Of a stretch of 45,363 bases of DNA, positions 34,980 to 44,214 are shown in pieces. The DNA lies in assembly GCA_903958045.1 (NCBI GenBank), contig CAJBRT010000211.1:1-45363 (forward strand), given 5' to 3'. Positions within the stretch are counted from its first letter, which is position 1, and every line of letters begins with the position of its first letter. The notes under the pieces were generated by a model. It was given only the letters and a program-made list of their open reading frames with translations, had not been told where the DNA came from and made no database searches. Source of the stretch: an uncultured Bacteroidota bacterium. Lineage in GTDB: Bacteria; Bacteroidota; Bacteroidia; Chitinophagales; Chitinophagaceae. Position numbers and translations under genes: made by a program.

Positions 34980-35830
34980 TGTCAAAGAAAAGTCAGAACT
35001 GGGATTTTATTATAGAGCCACAAAATTCTTTATTTGATTTAAACTTAAAAGACGTTTGGCGTTATCGAGATTTATTGTGGATGTTTGTAAAACGAGATTT
35101 TGTCAGTTTTTATAAGCAAACTATTTTAGGCCCATTATGGTTTTTTATCCAACCCGTATTTACAACAATAATATATACTTTCATTTTTGGAGGGCTGGCT
35201 AATTTAAGTACAGATAGTTTACCACAGCCATTATTTTACATGGTAGGAATTACAACTTGGAATTATTTTTCGGATTGTATAACTAAAACATCCACTGTAT
35301 TTAAAGACAATGCTAATATTTTCGGGAAAGTGTATTTCCCGAGGCTCATTATGCCTTTAAGTATTGTAACAAGCAACTTAGTTCGTTTTGCAGTTCAAAT
35401 GATACTGATGATAACTATGATGGGTTATTATGCTTGGAATGGAGCAAATTTTCATATGACTTGGGCTATTACATTATTTCCATTATTAGTTTTACTAATG
35501 GCATTATTAGGACTTGGGTTAGGTTTAATTATTACTGCACTAACCACAAAGTATAGAGACCTTGCTTTTCTAGTTACATTTGGCATTCAGCTTTTAATGT
35601 ATACCACTACTGTAATATATCCCTTAAGTAGTGCACCAGCAAAGTATAAAACAATGATCAGTCTAAATCCTATGACTGGAATAATTGAGTGCTCTAGATT
35701 CGCTTTTTTAGGACAGGGGCAACTTACGTGGTATACATTAGGCTATTCTACAGTATTTACTTTAGTTTCATTAATATTGGGAATAATTATATTTAATAAA
35801 ACTGAAAAAACCTTTGTAGACACTGTTTAA
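34979..35830 (+). CDS. wzm: ABC-2 permease of a polysaccharide exporter (Wzm-like)
   Basis: The 283-residue protein begins with an amphipathic segment (FDLNLKDVWRYRDLLWMFVKRDFVSFYKQTILGPLWFFIQP), the hallmark of Wzm/TagG/KpsM permeases, followed by six membrane helices. The family motif KVYFPRLIMPLSIV is present. With the ATPase encoded 3 bases downstream it forms the inner-membrane pump that extrudes a lipid-linked glycan completed in the cytoplasm. Confidence 0.93.
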   Translation: MSKKSQNWDFIIEPQNSLFDLNLKDVWRYRDLLWMFVKRDFVSFYKQTILGPLWFFIQPVFTTIIYTFIFGGLANLSTDSLPQPLFYMVGITTWNYFSDCITKTSTVFKDNANIFGKVYFPRLIMPLSIVTSNLVRFAVQMILMITMMGYYAWNGANFHMTWAITLFPLLVLLMALLGLGLGLIITALTTKYRDLAFLVTFGIQLLMYTTTVIYPLSSAPAKYKTMISLNPMTGIIECSRFAFLGQGQLTWYTLGYSTVFTLVSLILGIIIFNKTEKTFVDTV

Positions 35831-35833
35831 AGT

Positions 35834-37102
35834 ATGGCATCAGCAATAAAAGTAGAAAATTTATCTAAAATATACCGCCTCGGTGAGATTGGAACAGGCA
35901 CAATTAGTAGAGACCTTGAGCGATTTTTTAAAATGAAAATTTTAAAACAGGAGGATCCGTTTTTAAGAATAGGTGAAGCAAATGACAGAGCTACAAAAGG
36001 AGCTAGTGATATAGTTTATAGTTTAAAGGATATCAATTTTGAAATTGAACAAGGAGATGCAGTTGGTATAATTGGACGAAATGGTGCTGGTAAAAGCACT
36101 TTATTGAAAATTTTATCTAGGGTAACTTCACCTACTACAGGTAAAATTAATATCAAAGGTAGAGTAGCAAGTTTATTAGAAGTTGGTACAGGGTTTCATC
36201 CAGAATTAACGGGGAGAGAAAATATTTATTTGAATGGTGCAATATTGGGAATGCGGAAAAAAGAGATAGATAGAAACTTTGATGAGATTGTTGATTTTAG
36301 TGGAGTTGAAAGATATATTGATACCCCTGTTAAAAGGTATAGTAGCGGAATGTATGTGAGATTGGCATTTGCGGTTGCAGCTCATCTAGAAAGTGAAATA
36401 TTGATTGTTGATGAAGTATTGGCTGTGGGAGATGCAGAATTTCAAAAAAAATGTTTAGGTAAAATGAATGACGTATCAAAAACTTCGGGGAGAACGATAT
36501 TGTTCGTTAGTCACAATATGGCTTCAATTCAGAATTTATGTCAAAGTTGTATATTTTTGACGAAAGGAGAAATAAATCATATTGGCGAAACAAAAGAGGT
36601 AATTAATAAATATTTATCTAATCAATTATCAAATACATTAAAATTATCCGAAATTGAAGAGAGAAAGGGAAACAAAGATTTAATATTCATAAACGGGGAA
36701 ATTATAGGGGTAAATACCGACAATTTAGACAGTGTTGAATCTTTTTCGGATTTCACAATAAGCCTAGAATTTAAATTAATTAATCAACTAAAAATCTCAA
36801 ATTTTAAAATTGAAATAGGTATAAATAATAATATGGGAGATAGGGTAGCTTGGATTTCTTCAAATAATATTATTTCACATTTTGATTTATTAATAAGCAA
36901 TAAAATCACTTTTTTAGTTAAAAATTGTCCTTTGGCTCCAGGTGATTATACTTGTTCAATATTTTCAGAGATAAATAATAATATTTCTGATTGGCTTCAA
37001 AATGTGCTTCCATTTGCTATTGTTGAAAAAGATTACTACAATACTGGAAAATCATTACCTGCTGGTCAGGGTAATATATTACTTAACTATTCAATCATAT
37101 AG
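35834..37102 (+). CDS. wzt: ABC ATPase of a polysaccharide exporter with C-terminal glycan-binding domain (Wzt-like)
   Basis: The 422-residue protein has an ATPase domain with Walker A GRNGAGKST (K87), signature YSSGMYVRLAFAVA and Walker B ILIVDEVLAVGDAE, and an H-loop in LFVSHNM. From about residue 250 a beta-rich extension (EFKLINQLKISNFKIEIGI ... PGDYTCSIF) resembles the Wzt C-terminal domain that recognises the capped non-reducing end of an O-polysaccharide. This suggests that chain termination, perhaps by methylation, controls export. Several methyltransferase-like genes follow. The next gene starts 4 bases after the stop. Confidence 0.92.
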   Translation: MASAIKVENLSKIYRLGEIGTGTISRDLERFFKMKILKQEDPFLRIGEANDRATKGASDIVYSLKDINFEIEQGDAVGIIGRNGAGKSTLLKILSRVTSPTTGKINIKGRVASLLEVGTGFHPELTGRENIYLNGAILGMRKKEIDRNFDEIVDFSGVERYIDTPVKRYSSGMYVRLAFAVAAHLESEILIVDEVLAVGDAEFQKKCLGKMNDVSKTSGRTILFVSHNMASIQNLCQSCIFLTKGEINHIGETKEVINKYLSNQLSNTLKLSEIEERKGNKDLIFINGEIIGVNTDNLDSVESFSDFTISLEFKLINQLKISNFKIEIGINNNMGDRVAWISSNNIISHFDLLISNKITFLVKNCPLAPGDYTCSIFSEINNNISDWLQNVLPFAIVEKDYYNTGKSLPAGQGNILLNYSII

Positions 37103-37106
37103 AAAA

Positions 37107-37826
37107 ATGGTAAAAAAAATCATAAATATTACAAAAAACATTTTTTTAGATAAAAAAATGTTATTACAAACAAAAGAGATTGAATGGGCGCATGTATATA
37201 ATGAAAGTATACGAGGCAAATATTTTCTGCAAAATTTGCCTTTAAATGTAGGAAGATGGGCAGGAAACTATTCTTTTTTTTACATTTTAAATAGAATTTT
37301 AAACGATTACGAACCTTCAGCAATTTTAGATTTAGGACTTGGAGAGTCAAGCAAATTCATTTCTACTTTCATCGAAAATAAATTAACAAATACCAGACAT
37401 GTAATTATCGAACAAGATCAAGAATGGATTAATTCATTTAAAAATAAGTTCACTTTATCCTCAAATTCGGAAATTAAACATTGTAAATTAATTGAAAAGA
37501 ATATAAATGGTTATAATGTATTCGCATACGAAAATTTTATTGATTCAATAATTTTGGACTTTGACTTTTTTATAGTTGATGGTCCTTTTGGAAGCGAAAG
37601 ATATTCGAGGTATGATATAGTAGAATTAGTAGAAAAATTTGATAAGTCCAAAGAATTTATAATACTTGTGGATGATTCGGAAAGAGTGGGAGAAATTGAC
37701 ACAATAAACACAATAATTAACAAACTTAAAGATAAAGAAATCATTTATCATATCGGGCAATACATAGGGAATAAACAAAACACTATAATTGCAAGTGAAA
37801 AGTATAAATATTCGACAACTTTGTAG
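37107..37826 (+). CDS. Class I SAM-methyltransferase-like protein of the glycan locus
   Basis: From ATG 37107 the protein has 239 residues. ILDLGLGESSKFIS is a glycine-rich nucleotide-binding loop as in class I methyltransferases, HVIIEQDQEWINSF holds the acidic end of strand 2, and DFFIVDGPFGSERYSRYDIVE is a post-loop block with an aspartate. The fold call is by motif and no substrate is known. A longer frame from 37002 overlaps wzt by about 100 bases and is rejected. It lies directly after wzt, where methyltransferases that cap glycan chains are often found, but this link is inference. Confidence 0.68.
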   Translation: MVKKIINITKNIFLDKKMLLQTKEIEWAHVYNESIRGKYFLQNLPLNVGRWAGNYSFFYILNRILNDYEPSAILDLGLGESSKFISTFIENKLTNTRHVIIEQDQEWINSFKNKFTLSSNSEIKHCKLIEKNINGYNVFAYENFIDSIILDFDFFIVDGPFGSERYSRYDIVELVEKFDKSKEFIILVDDSERVGEIDTINTIINKLKDKEIIYHIGQYIGNKQNTIIASEKYKYSTTL

Positions 37827-37874
37827 TGTATGCAATTTTAATTACATTTCTCTAATTATAGTCGCAGTTATATC

Positions 37875-38816
37875 ATGTTAACTTTAGCTCCTATTGCCTT
37901 GTTTGTTTATGATCGCCCATCTCATACAAAACAAACATTAGATGCTATCTCTGCTAATATGTTTGCAGATCAAACTAGTTTATATGTTTTTATTGATGGG
38001 CCAAAATTTAATGCAGATCAATCCACAATTGAACGGATTAACGAGACAAAACAAATTGTAAAATCAAGTAATTGGTGTAAGGATTTGATTGTAATTGAAC
38101 GAGATTCCAATTTAGGTTTAGCTAATTCAATTATAAGTGGCGTAACAGAATTGGTTAATAAATTTGGATCTGCTATCGTATTAGAGGATGACCTTGTAAC
38201 TAGCAAATACTTTTTGACCTTTATGAATCAGGCATTAGAATTCTACGAATCTGAAAATAGGGTTGCCTGTATATCGGGTTATAATTATCCAGTTGAAGGT
38301 TTACTACCTGATATATTTTTTTTAAAGGGTGCCGATTGTTGGGGATGGGCCACTTGGAAAAGAGCTTGGGATAATTTTGAACAAGACGGCACAATTTTAG
38401 CTAAGCAAATACAGGATAGAAAACTAAAAAGAGAATTTGATTTCGATAATTCATTTCCTTATTATCAAATGTTGGAGGATCAAATTGCTTGTAAAAATAA
38501 TTCATGGGCCATTAGGTGGTATGCATCCTCTTTTTTAAAAGGACAACTTTGCCTTTATCCTGGAAAATCATTTATTAAAAATATTGGATTAGATGGAAGC
38601 GGTACCCATAGTGGCAATGGTCTTGACTTCTTGAACACTAATAGTTTTTGCGAAAATTACAATTTGGTTTTTAATAAAACAAATATTCAAGAAGATAAAT
38701 TTACAAAATCGTTATTAGTAAAATATTTTAGAGATAATTTCAAGAAGGATAAATTCAAATTTCTAAAAAATATAAAACAAATAATATATAAGGTCCTTAA
38801 TCAATTTTATTCCTAG
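37875..38816 (+). CDS. Glycosyltransferase of GT-A type (family 2-like)
   Basis: The 313-residue protein opens LAPIALFVYDRPSHTKQTLDAI, then LYVFIDGP, VIERDSNLGLANSIISGV, and a metal-binding acidic motif in AIVLEDDLVTSKYF. Next come GADCWGWATWKRAWDNF and a late SFIKNIGLDGSGTHSG. This is a GT-A glycosyltransferase group common in bacterial glycan loci. It has a clear paralogue at 44215-45129 with the same block order (NRPEHTK, ALDGP, RESNLGCKNAV, ILEDDCLP, WGWASWKRVWNDY, NIGFDLNSTHT). The linkage it makes is unknown. Its stop overlaps the GTG start of the next gene by one base. Confidence 0.83.
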   Translation: MLTLAPIALFVYDRPSHTKQTLDAISANMFADQTSLYVFIDGPKFNADQSTIERINETKQIVKSSNWCKDLIVIERDSNLGLANSIISGVTELVNKFGSAIVLEDDLVTSKYFLTFMNQALEFYESENRVACISGYNYPVEGLLPDIFFLKGADCWGWATWKRAWDNFEQDGTILAKQIQDRKLKREFDFDNSFPYYQMLEDQIACKNNSWAIRWYASSFLKGQLCLYPGKSFIKNIGLDGSGTHSGNGLDFLNTNSFCENYNLVFNKTNIQEDKFTKSLLVKYFRDNFKKDKFKFLKNIKQIIYKVLNQFYS

Positions 38817-39595
38817 TGGTAAAAAAAATTATCAATAAAGTAAACTCTCTAATAAACCCTAAACCATTTTATGGCTGGGCTGGAAATTATAGCACATGGG
38901 AAGAAGCGAATTCTTTGTGTAGTGGTTATAACCAAGATACAATATTTCAAAAAGTAAAGGAGGCAACATTAAAAGTAAAAAAGAATGAGGCAGTATATGA
39001 ACGAGATTCAGTTATTTTTGATAAGGTTGAGTATTCTTTTCCACTTGCAGCATTTTTGATGTGGTCCTTGTTTGAAAAGGACACGTTCGATATAATAGAT
39101 TTTGGCGGATCTTTAGGAAGTACTTATTTTCAAAATAGATTTTTTCTTGAAAAAATTGGAAATATTAATTGGAATATTGTTGAACAAAAGAAATTTGTAG
39201 AAATTGGCAAAGAAAAATTTCAAGATGATAATTTACATTTTTATTACTCAATTGAAGAATGTTTAAAATCTTCATCAAGAAAAATTGATACTATTATTTT
39301 TTCAAGTGTTTTGCAATATTTACCAACGCCCTATGAATTATTGAATGATATTTTGTTAAATGATTTCAAGCAAATTATTATAGATATTACAACAGTTCAT
39401 GAACAAGATTTTGATAGAATCACCATACAGCAAGTTCCCCCATCTATTTATAAAGCATCTTATCCAACTTGGTTTTTTAGTGAGAAAAAATTTATTAAAT
39501 ACTTTGAATCAAAAGGATATAAATTAGTAAGTGACTGGGAACTTCCTTATCCAATAAATATTGGTAAACACAAAGGTTATTTTTTTACAAAATAA
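38816..39595 (+). CDS. TIGR04325-family putative methyltransferase
   Basis: The 259-residue protein has the family opening YGWAGNYSTWEEANSLCSGYN, followed by DIIDFGGSLGSTYFQNRFFL (SAM-like loop), IFSSVLQYLPTPYELL and TWFFSEKKFIKYFESKGYKLVSDWE near the end. Members of this family are found in surface-glycan clusters; the reaction is not established. The start is GTG, overlapping the preceding stop by one base, which suggests translational coupling. Confidence 0.82.
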   Translation: MVKKIINKVNSLINPKPFYGWAGNYSTWEEANSLCSGYNQDTIFQKVKEATLKVKKNEAVYERDSVIFDKVEYSFPLAAFLMWSLFEKDTFDIIDFGGSLGSTYFQNRFFLEKIGNINWNIVEQKKFVEIGKEKFQDDNLHFYYSIEECLKSSSRKIDTIIFSSVLQYLPTPYELLNDILLNDFKQIIIDITTVHEQDFDRITIQQVPPSIYKASYPTWFFSEKKFIKYFESKGYKLVSDWELPYPINIGKHKGYFFTK

Positions 39596-39601
39596 ATTTA
39601 T

Positions 39602-40507
39602 ATGTTCAATAAAATAGTGGGTAACATTTTAAATACTGATTATTTTCATAACAAACCACCACTCCTAGTTGACATTGGAGCTTCTGGAGAAATATATGCA
39701 AAGTGGAAGCATATTGCACCGCATTGTATTTGCGTTGCATTTGATGCAGATACACGTGATTTTAATGCAATCGTCGAAGAAAATAAAGGGTATAAAAAAT
39801 TATATAAGCTAAATAGAATTGTTGCAGCAGATAGTGCTGAAAATAAAACCTTTTATTTAACAAAAAGTCCTTATTGTTCTAGTACGCTTAAACCTGATAT
39901 GAAACATCTTGATGATTGGGATTTTAAATCTTTGTTCGAGGTTGAACAAATAGTTTCACTTCCATCCATTCAATTAAATAAAGCACTTGAAAAAATTGGT
40001 TACGATTATATTGATTGGTTTAAAGTTGATTCTCAAGGTACCGATCTCGATATATTTTTGAGTTTACCAGTTGAAATTAGAAATAAAATATTAGCTGCAG
40101 ATTTTGAACCAGGTATAATTGACGCGTATTTAGGGGAGGATAAATTGTATCAAGTACAACAAACAATCGAAAATGAAGGTATGTGGTTTTCCTCATTTGT
40201 TGTTAAAGGCACCAAAAGAATTAATGATAAGTATGCAAACATTAGTCAATTTCAAAGAAATTCTCCTTGTTGGGCCGAATTAACAGTTTTGAAATCGAAA
40301 AGCAGTAACGATATTAGAGCTTTATTGTTATTAATTATTTTTAGCTTAATCGAAGATCAATGGGGGTTTGCATTAGAGCTTATTGACAAGTCGGAATTAA
40401 AAGAACCAATTTTGGTAAATATTAAAGAGTCAATTTTAAAAGAAGTAAGTGGGGGTAATTTTTTGAAAAGAAAACTTTTAACTATTCGTTCAAAATTTGG
40501 AATCTAA
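39602..40507 (+). CDS. FkbM-family methyltransferase-like protein
   Basis: The 301-residue protein has LLVDIGASGEIYAKWKHI (SAM loop), VAFDADTRDF (acidic strand-2 end), SLPSIQLNKALEKIGYDYIDWFKVDSQGTDLDIF and AADFEPGI, the order of FkbM methyltransferases. FkbM enzymes O-methylate sugars or natural products. The extension after about residue 220 is rich in hydrophobic and charged residues and is not recognised. It ends about 7 bases before the next gene's ATG. Confidence 0.8.
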   Translation: MFNKIVGNILNTDYFHNKPPLLVDIGASGEIYAKWKHIAPHCICVAFDADTRDFNAIVEENKGYKKLYKLNRIVAADSAENKTFYLTKSPYCSSTLKPDMKHLDDWDFKSLFEVEQIVSLPSIQLNKALEKIGYDYIDWFKVDSQGTDLDIFLSLPVEIRNKILAADFEPGIIDAYLGEDKLYQVQQTIENEGMWFSSFVVKGTKRINDKYANISQFQRNSPCWAELTVLKSKSSNDIRALLLLIIFSLIEDQWGFALELIDKSELKEPILVNIKESILKEVSGGNFLKRKLLTIRSKFGI

Positions 40508-40514
40508 TCAAAAG

Positions 40515-41537
40515 ATGAATTTTTGTACACTCTTTAATGCTAATTATTTAATTTACGGTTTGTCTTTGTATGAATCTTTAATAAAAACATGTCCTTCTTT
40601 TCATTTGTATATCTATGCATTTGATGATGCAACTTATGATTATTTTATACATAAGAAGCTTTCTAATATAACTGTTATTAAACTGGAAAATTTTGAAGAT
40701 GAGGCATTACTAAATATTAAAAATAGTCGTTCTTTTGGTGAATATTGTTGGACTTGTACACCTTCTGTAATACGTCATGCCATTCAAGCTTTCAAGTTGG
40801 ATGCTTGTACCTATGTTGATGCTGATCTCTATTTTTTTTCTAGCCCACAACCTTTATTTGATGAAATGGGGGATAAGTCGGTTTTAATTACTGAACATCG
40901 ATATTCTATTCAATATGATCAATCTTTTGCGAGTGGAATTTATTGTGTTCAGTTTATGGTTTTTAAAAACACAGAAAAAGGGATGGCTGTTCTTGAATGG
41001 TGGAGAAATGCATGTATTGATTGGTGTTACAATCGTTTTGAAGATGGTAAATTCGGAGACCAAAAATACCTAGATGATTGGTTGGAAAGATTTGATACTG
41101 TACATTCATTGAAGCATTTGGGAGGAGGTGTAGCACCCTGGAATGTTCAGCAATATAATTTCAAAAGTATAGATGATCAGATTTACGGTTTAGAAAATAA
41201 GACAGGTAAAGGGTTTAAGCTGATTTTCTACCATTTTCATGATTTGAAATATCTTGAAAATAACTTGGTAAGGTTAACTAATGAAGTTTATTTTATTCCA
41301 GTTTCTGCAATTAATCATATTTATAGTAAATATTTAAAAATATCCCTGACTATTTTATTTCTAGAGAATACCTTTTCTTTTTTAACTAAAATACCCAAAA
41401 ACTATTTTACTAATATACCAATGATGCCGGCATTGGCTAAACTTAAAATACAGTATTTGATTGATACGTTAAAAATGAAACAGTTTTTCAGATTATTTAC
41501 AGGCGGTAATTATTACTCTTTTACAAAATTTAAATAA
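40515..41537 (+). CDS. GT8-like glycosyltransferase
   Basis: From ATG 40515 the protein has 340 residues: FCTLFNANYLIYGLSLYESL, LYIYAFDDATYDYF, and TPSVIRHAI ... CTYVDADLYFFSSP with a DxD metal motif. FGDQKYLDDWLERF and GGGVAPWNVQQYNF follow. The layout resembles GT8 and related GT-A retaining transferases, in which the DQxxLN-type segment is conserved; the donor is unknown. A TTG start 18 bases earlier would overlap the FkbM-like gene and is less likely. Confidence 0.78.
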   Translation: MNFCTLFNANYLIYGLSLYESLIKTCPSFHLYIYAFDDATYDYFIHKKLSNITVIKLENFEDEALLNIKNSRSFGEYCWTCTPSVIRHAIQAFKLDACTYVDADLYFFSSPQPLFDEMGDKSVLITEHRYSIQYDQSFASGIYCVQFMVFKNTEKGMAVLEWWRNACIDWCYNRFEDGKFGDQKYLDDWLERFDTVHSLKHLGGGVAPWNVQQYNFKSIDDQIYGLENKTGKGFKLIFYHFHDLKYLENNLVRLTNEVYFIPVSAINHIYSKYLKISLTILFLENTFSFLTKIPKNYFTNIPMMPALAKLKIQYLIDTLKMKQFFRLFTGGNYYSFTKFK

Positions 41538-41544
41538 GTATCAC

Positions 41545-41910
41545 ATGTCGAATTTATTGAAATTAAAAACGCTTTCAGATACAAGAGGAAGCCTTACAGT
41601 AATTGAAAAAGTACTCTCTTTTGAAATCAAAAGGGTTTTTTATATTTATGGTGTTGATAATTCATTAAGAGGTGGTCATCGACATAAAGAAACATATCAA
41701 GCTGCTATTTGTATAAAAGGCTCATGCACAATATATATGAATAATGGAATTTCTGAATCGGTTCATCTACTTAATAAACCTGATGAGTGTTTACTAATCA
41801 ACCCAGAAGATTGGCATACCATGTATAATTTTTCTGAAGATGCTGTATTAATGGTTTTTGCATCTTCTCATTTTGATAGTAATGATTATATCTATGACAA
41901 ATATGAATAA
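41545..41910 (+). CDS. fdtA: dTDP-4-dehydro-6-deoxyglucose 3,4-ketoisomerase (FdtA/QdtA-like cupin)
   Basis: The 121-residue cupin has [36 protein letters not shown] with the catalytic histidines H45 and H47, [15 protein letters not shown] and [18 protein letters not shown], the FdtA/QdtA pattern. It moves the keto group of dTDP-4-keto-6-deoxyglucose from C4 to C3, setting up 3-amino-3,6-dideoxy sugars. Whether the product is the galacto (FdtA) or gluco (QdtA) isomer cannot be read with confidence. The aminotransferase gene overlaps its end by 17 bases. Confidence 0.88.
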   Translation: MSNLLKLKTLSDTRGSLTVIEKVLSFEIKRVFYIYGVDNSLRGGHRHKETYQAAICIKGSCTIYMNNGISESVHLLNKPDECLLINPEDWHTMYNFSEDAVLMVFASSHFDSNDYIYDKYE

Positions 41911-43009
41911 GTTGGTTGAATACGAAAATCTGGCACAACTCAATAAACCATTCTATGAAGAATACAAAGCTTTATTGGGTCCATTTTTAGTAAAAGGTTG
42001 GTTCGTCTTAGGCAATGAAGTGAAAACTTTTGAAAATGAATTTGCTGCTTATTGCGGGAATAAACATTGCATTGGGGTTGCTAACGGACTTGATGCGCTT
42101 GTGCTTGCATTAAGAGCACTCAATTTTCCAGAAGGTAGTCAGGTAATTGTACCATCTAATACATATATAGCTAGTATTTTAGCAATTCTACAAGCAGGAT
42201 TAGTACCTGTTTTAGTAGAACCAGATATTTTAACTTATAATATTAACCCTGCTTTAATAGAGGAAAAAATTACAGCTTCTACTAAAGCGATAATGGTTGT
42301 TCACCTCTATGGGAAAGTATGTGATATGGAACCAATCAGTCAAATTGCCCAACATTATAAACTAAGTATTATTGAGGATTGCGCACAATCACACGGCGCT
42401 ACTTATAAAAGTAAAAAAGCAGGTACATTAGGTGATTTAGCAGCATTTAGTTTTTATCCGACAAAAAATTTAGGTGCTTTAGGTGATGCTGGTTCTGTTA
42501 ATACAAATAATGAAGAATTTGCAACTAAAATTCGTTCATTCCGTAATTATGGGTCTAGTGTAAAATATTATAACGATAATATAGGCTATAACTCAAGGTT
42601 AGATGAAATACAAGCTTTGTTTTTGCGTATTAAACTAAAGTCACTCGATGCTATTAATTTACATAAGAGAAAATTAGCCGCATTGTATTTAAATAATTTA
42701 GATGATCAATTTATAAAGCCAGTTACAAATAATGATTATTATGATGTTTATCATATTTTCAATATTCGGCATAAACATCGTGATACGTTAAGGGAGTTTT
42801 TAAGTGAACATAATATAAAAACCGAAATACATTATCCAATCCCACCCATTAATCAAAAGGCTACAAAGGGTTTATTCTTAAATATTAATACCCCAATTGC
42901 CGAAGAAATTCATAAAACTACTTTAAGTTTACCAATATCATATTTTCATACAGATGAAGATATTTACTATGTGATTGAAATAATGAATAAATTCATTAAA
43001 GGAAAATAA
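41894..43009 (+). CDS. fdtB: DegT/DnrJ/EryC1/StrS aminotransferase, FdtB/QdtB-like
   Basis: From ATG 41894 the protein has 371 residues (ATG 41903 is also possible). It shows [70 protein letters not shown] and [16 protein letters not shown] with the PLP lysine K191. It also has [25 protein letters not shown]. It would aminate the 3-keto sugar made by the preceding isomerase, giving dTDP-3-amino-3,6-dideoxyhexose (Fuc3N or Qui3N). The isomerase-aminotransferase overlap supports this pairing. The dTDP-glucose enzymes RmlA and RmlB are not in the window, nor is an obvious N-acetyltransferase. Confidence 0.9.
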   Translation: MTNMNKLVEYENLAQLNKPFYEEYKALLGPFLVKGWFVLGNEVKTFENEFAAYCGNKHCIGVANGLDALVLALRALNFPEGSQVIVPSNTYIASILAILQAGLVPVLVEPDILTYNINPALIEEKITASTKAIMVVHLYGKVCDMEPISQIAQHYKLSIIEDCAQSHGATYKSKKAGTLGDLAAFSFYPTKNLGALGDAGSVNTNNEEFATKIRSFRNYGSSVKYYNDNIGYNSRLDEIQALFLRIKLKSLDAINLHKRKLAALYLNNLDDQFIKPVTNNDYYDVYHIFNIRHKHRDTLREFLSEHNIKTEIHYPIPPINQKATKGLFLNINTPIAEEIHKTTLSLPISYFHTDEDIYYVIEIMNKFIKGK

Positions 43010-43014
43010 TTAGA

Positions 43015-44184
43015 ATGCGAATTGTAATATTCGATTATAATATTGAAGGGCATCATTTTACTTATGTAAATTTAATATCTCAAGCTTTACATGAAAACGG
43101 ACATGATATTGTTGTAATGACACCTTGTAAAGATTTTAATAAATACCCCCTTAATGGTAAAGAAAGAACTTTAATTATTCCAATTTATAATACGCCTCCA
43201 TTACCTAAAAAGTGGAATTTTTTTACCACAAGAAATTATGTTATTAATTTATGGAAATATACTGCAAACGAACTTAAAGTAGTAAATATAGATGTTCAAA
43301 ATGACATTGTATTTTTTCCTTCTATTGACGAATATATCTCTGCATATATACCCTTATATTTGGTAAAAAAACATTTTAAATATAAGTGGACTGGGTTATA
43401 TGTTAAATCAAGATATATTAGAATAAAACAATCATTTGCATTCCTTCGCAAAGGATTTTTTAATATCAATTATTTATTAAATTCAAATAATTGTATAAAT
43501 ATCGCTGTATTAGATTCTGGTATAATAAATGAATTGACAGCTAGATTTCCTTCAAAAAAAATTACATTTCTACCCGATATCATTTCTGAAGAGTTACCCG
43601 ATACTTCATTTAGCGAATTTCAAGAAATAGTAAATCTTGCCATGGGTAGAAAAATTATTTTATTAATTGGCGCTATTGATAAAAGAAAAGGAATATTAAA
43701 TTTACTGAAAAGTGCCAAAAGTTTAGATGCAACAAAATATTTTTTTGTAATTGCTGGAAGAATTTACAATGAAACTTTTACGGCAAAAGAGCAATTTGAT
43801 CTTGAAGCGCTAAAATTGGAAATCAAAAATTCTTTTTTTTATACACAAAAAATTGCGACAGAATCACAGTTTAATGCATTTATTACGCTTAGTGATATCG
43901 TATTTGCAGCCTATGTAGATTTCCCTTATAGCAGTAATATGATAGGAAAATCGGCATTTTATAATAAACCAATTATAGTTTCAAAGGGCTATCTTATGCA
44001 AGAGATAGTAGAAAAATATAATTTAGGTATAGCAGTCAATCAAAATAATATTAAGGAAATAGCATATACAATAGAAACGCTTTCAATTTCTAAAGATAAG
44101 CGATTTTATAATGAGTATTTAGAGGATTATTCTTGGAGTAAATTTTGCAACAATATTAAGATTATGATTGATGACTATAAATAG
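43015..44184 (+). CDS. GT-B glycosyltransferase (GT4-like)
   Basis: The 389-residue protein has an N-terminal Rossmann-like domain (MRIVIFDYNIEGHHFTYVNLISQ, the GHHF loop) and a C-terminal donor domain. The latter includes ILLIGAIDKRKGILNLLKSAKSL, FFVIAGRIYNETF, and SDIVFAAYVDFPYSSNMIGKSAFYNKPIIVSKGYLMQEIVEKYNLGIAV. This matches GT4/GT1-type transferases; the usual EX7E acidic pair is not clear. It lies 5 bases after fdtB, in the same transcription unit. The substrate is unknown. Confidence 0.8.
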   Translation: MRIVIFDYNIEGHHFTYVNLISQALHENGHDIVVMTPCKDFNKYPLNGKERTLIIPIYNTPPLPKKWNFFTTRNYVINLWKYTANELKVVNIDVQNDIVFFPSIDEYISAYIPLYLVKKHFKYKWTGLYVKSRYIRIKQSFAFLRKGFFNINYLLNSNNCINIAVLDSGIINELTARFPSKKITFLPDIISEELPDTSFSEFQEIVNLAMGRKIILLIGAIDKRKGILNLLKSAKSLDATKYFFVIAGRIYNETFTAKEQFDLEALKLEIKNSFFYTQKIATESQFNAFITLSDIVFAAYVDFPYSSNMIGKSAFYNKPIIVSKGYLMQEIVEKYNLGIAVNQNNIKEIAYTIETLSISKDKRFYNEYLEDYSWSKFCNNIKIMIDDYK

Positions 44185-44214
44185 ATTTTCACTTTTATTA
44201 ATAATATTATTTTA

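Noticed and set aside
37002..37106. Upstream extension of the methyltransferase-like gene into wzt.
   Set aside because: The overlap of about 100 bases runs through the Wzt C-terminal domain in another frame; ATG 37107 after the wzt stop is the natural start.
37107..38900. Shared words MVKKIIN and WAGNYS in the proteins from 37107 and 38816, suggesting a duplication.
   Set aside because: The remaining sequence, SAM loops and lengths differ, so the likeness is too short to support common origin.
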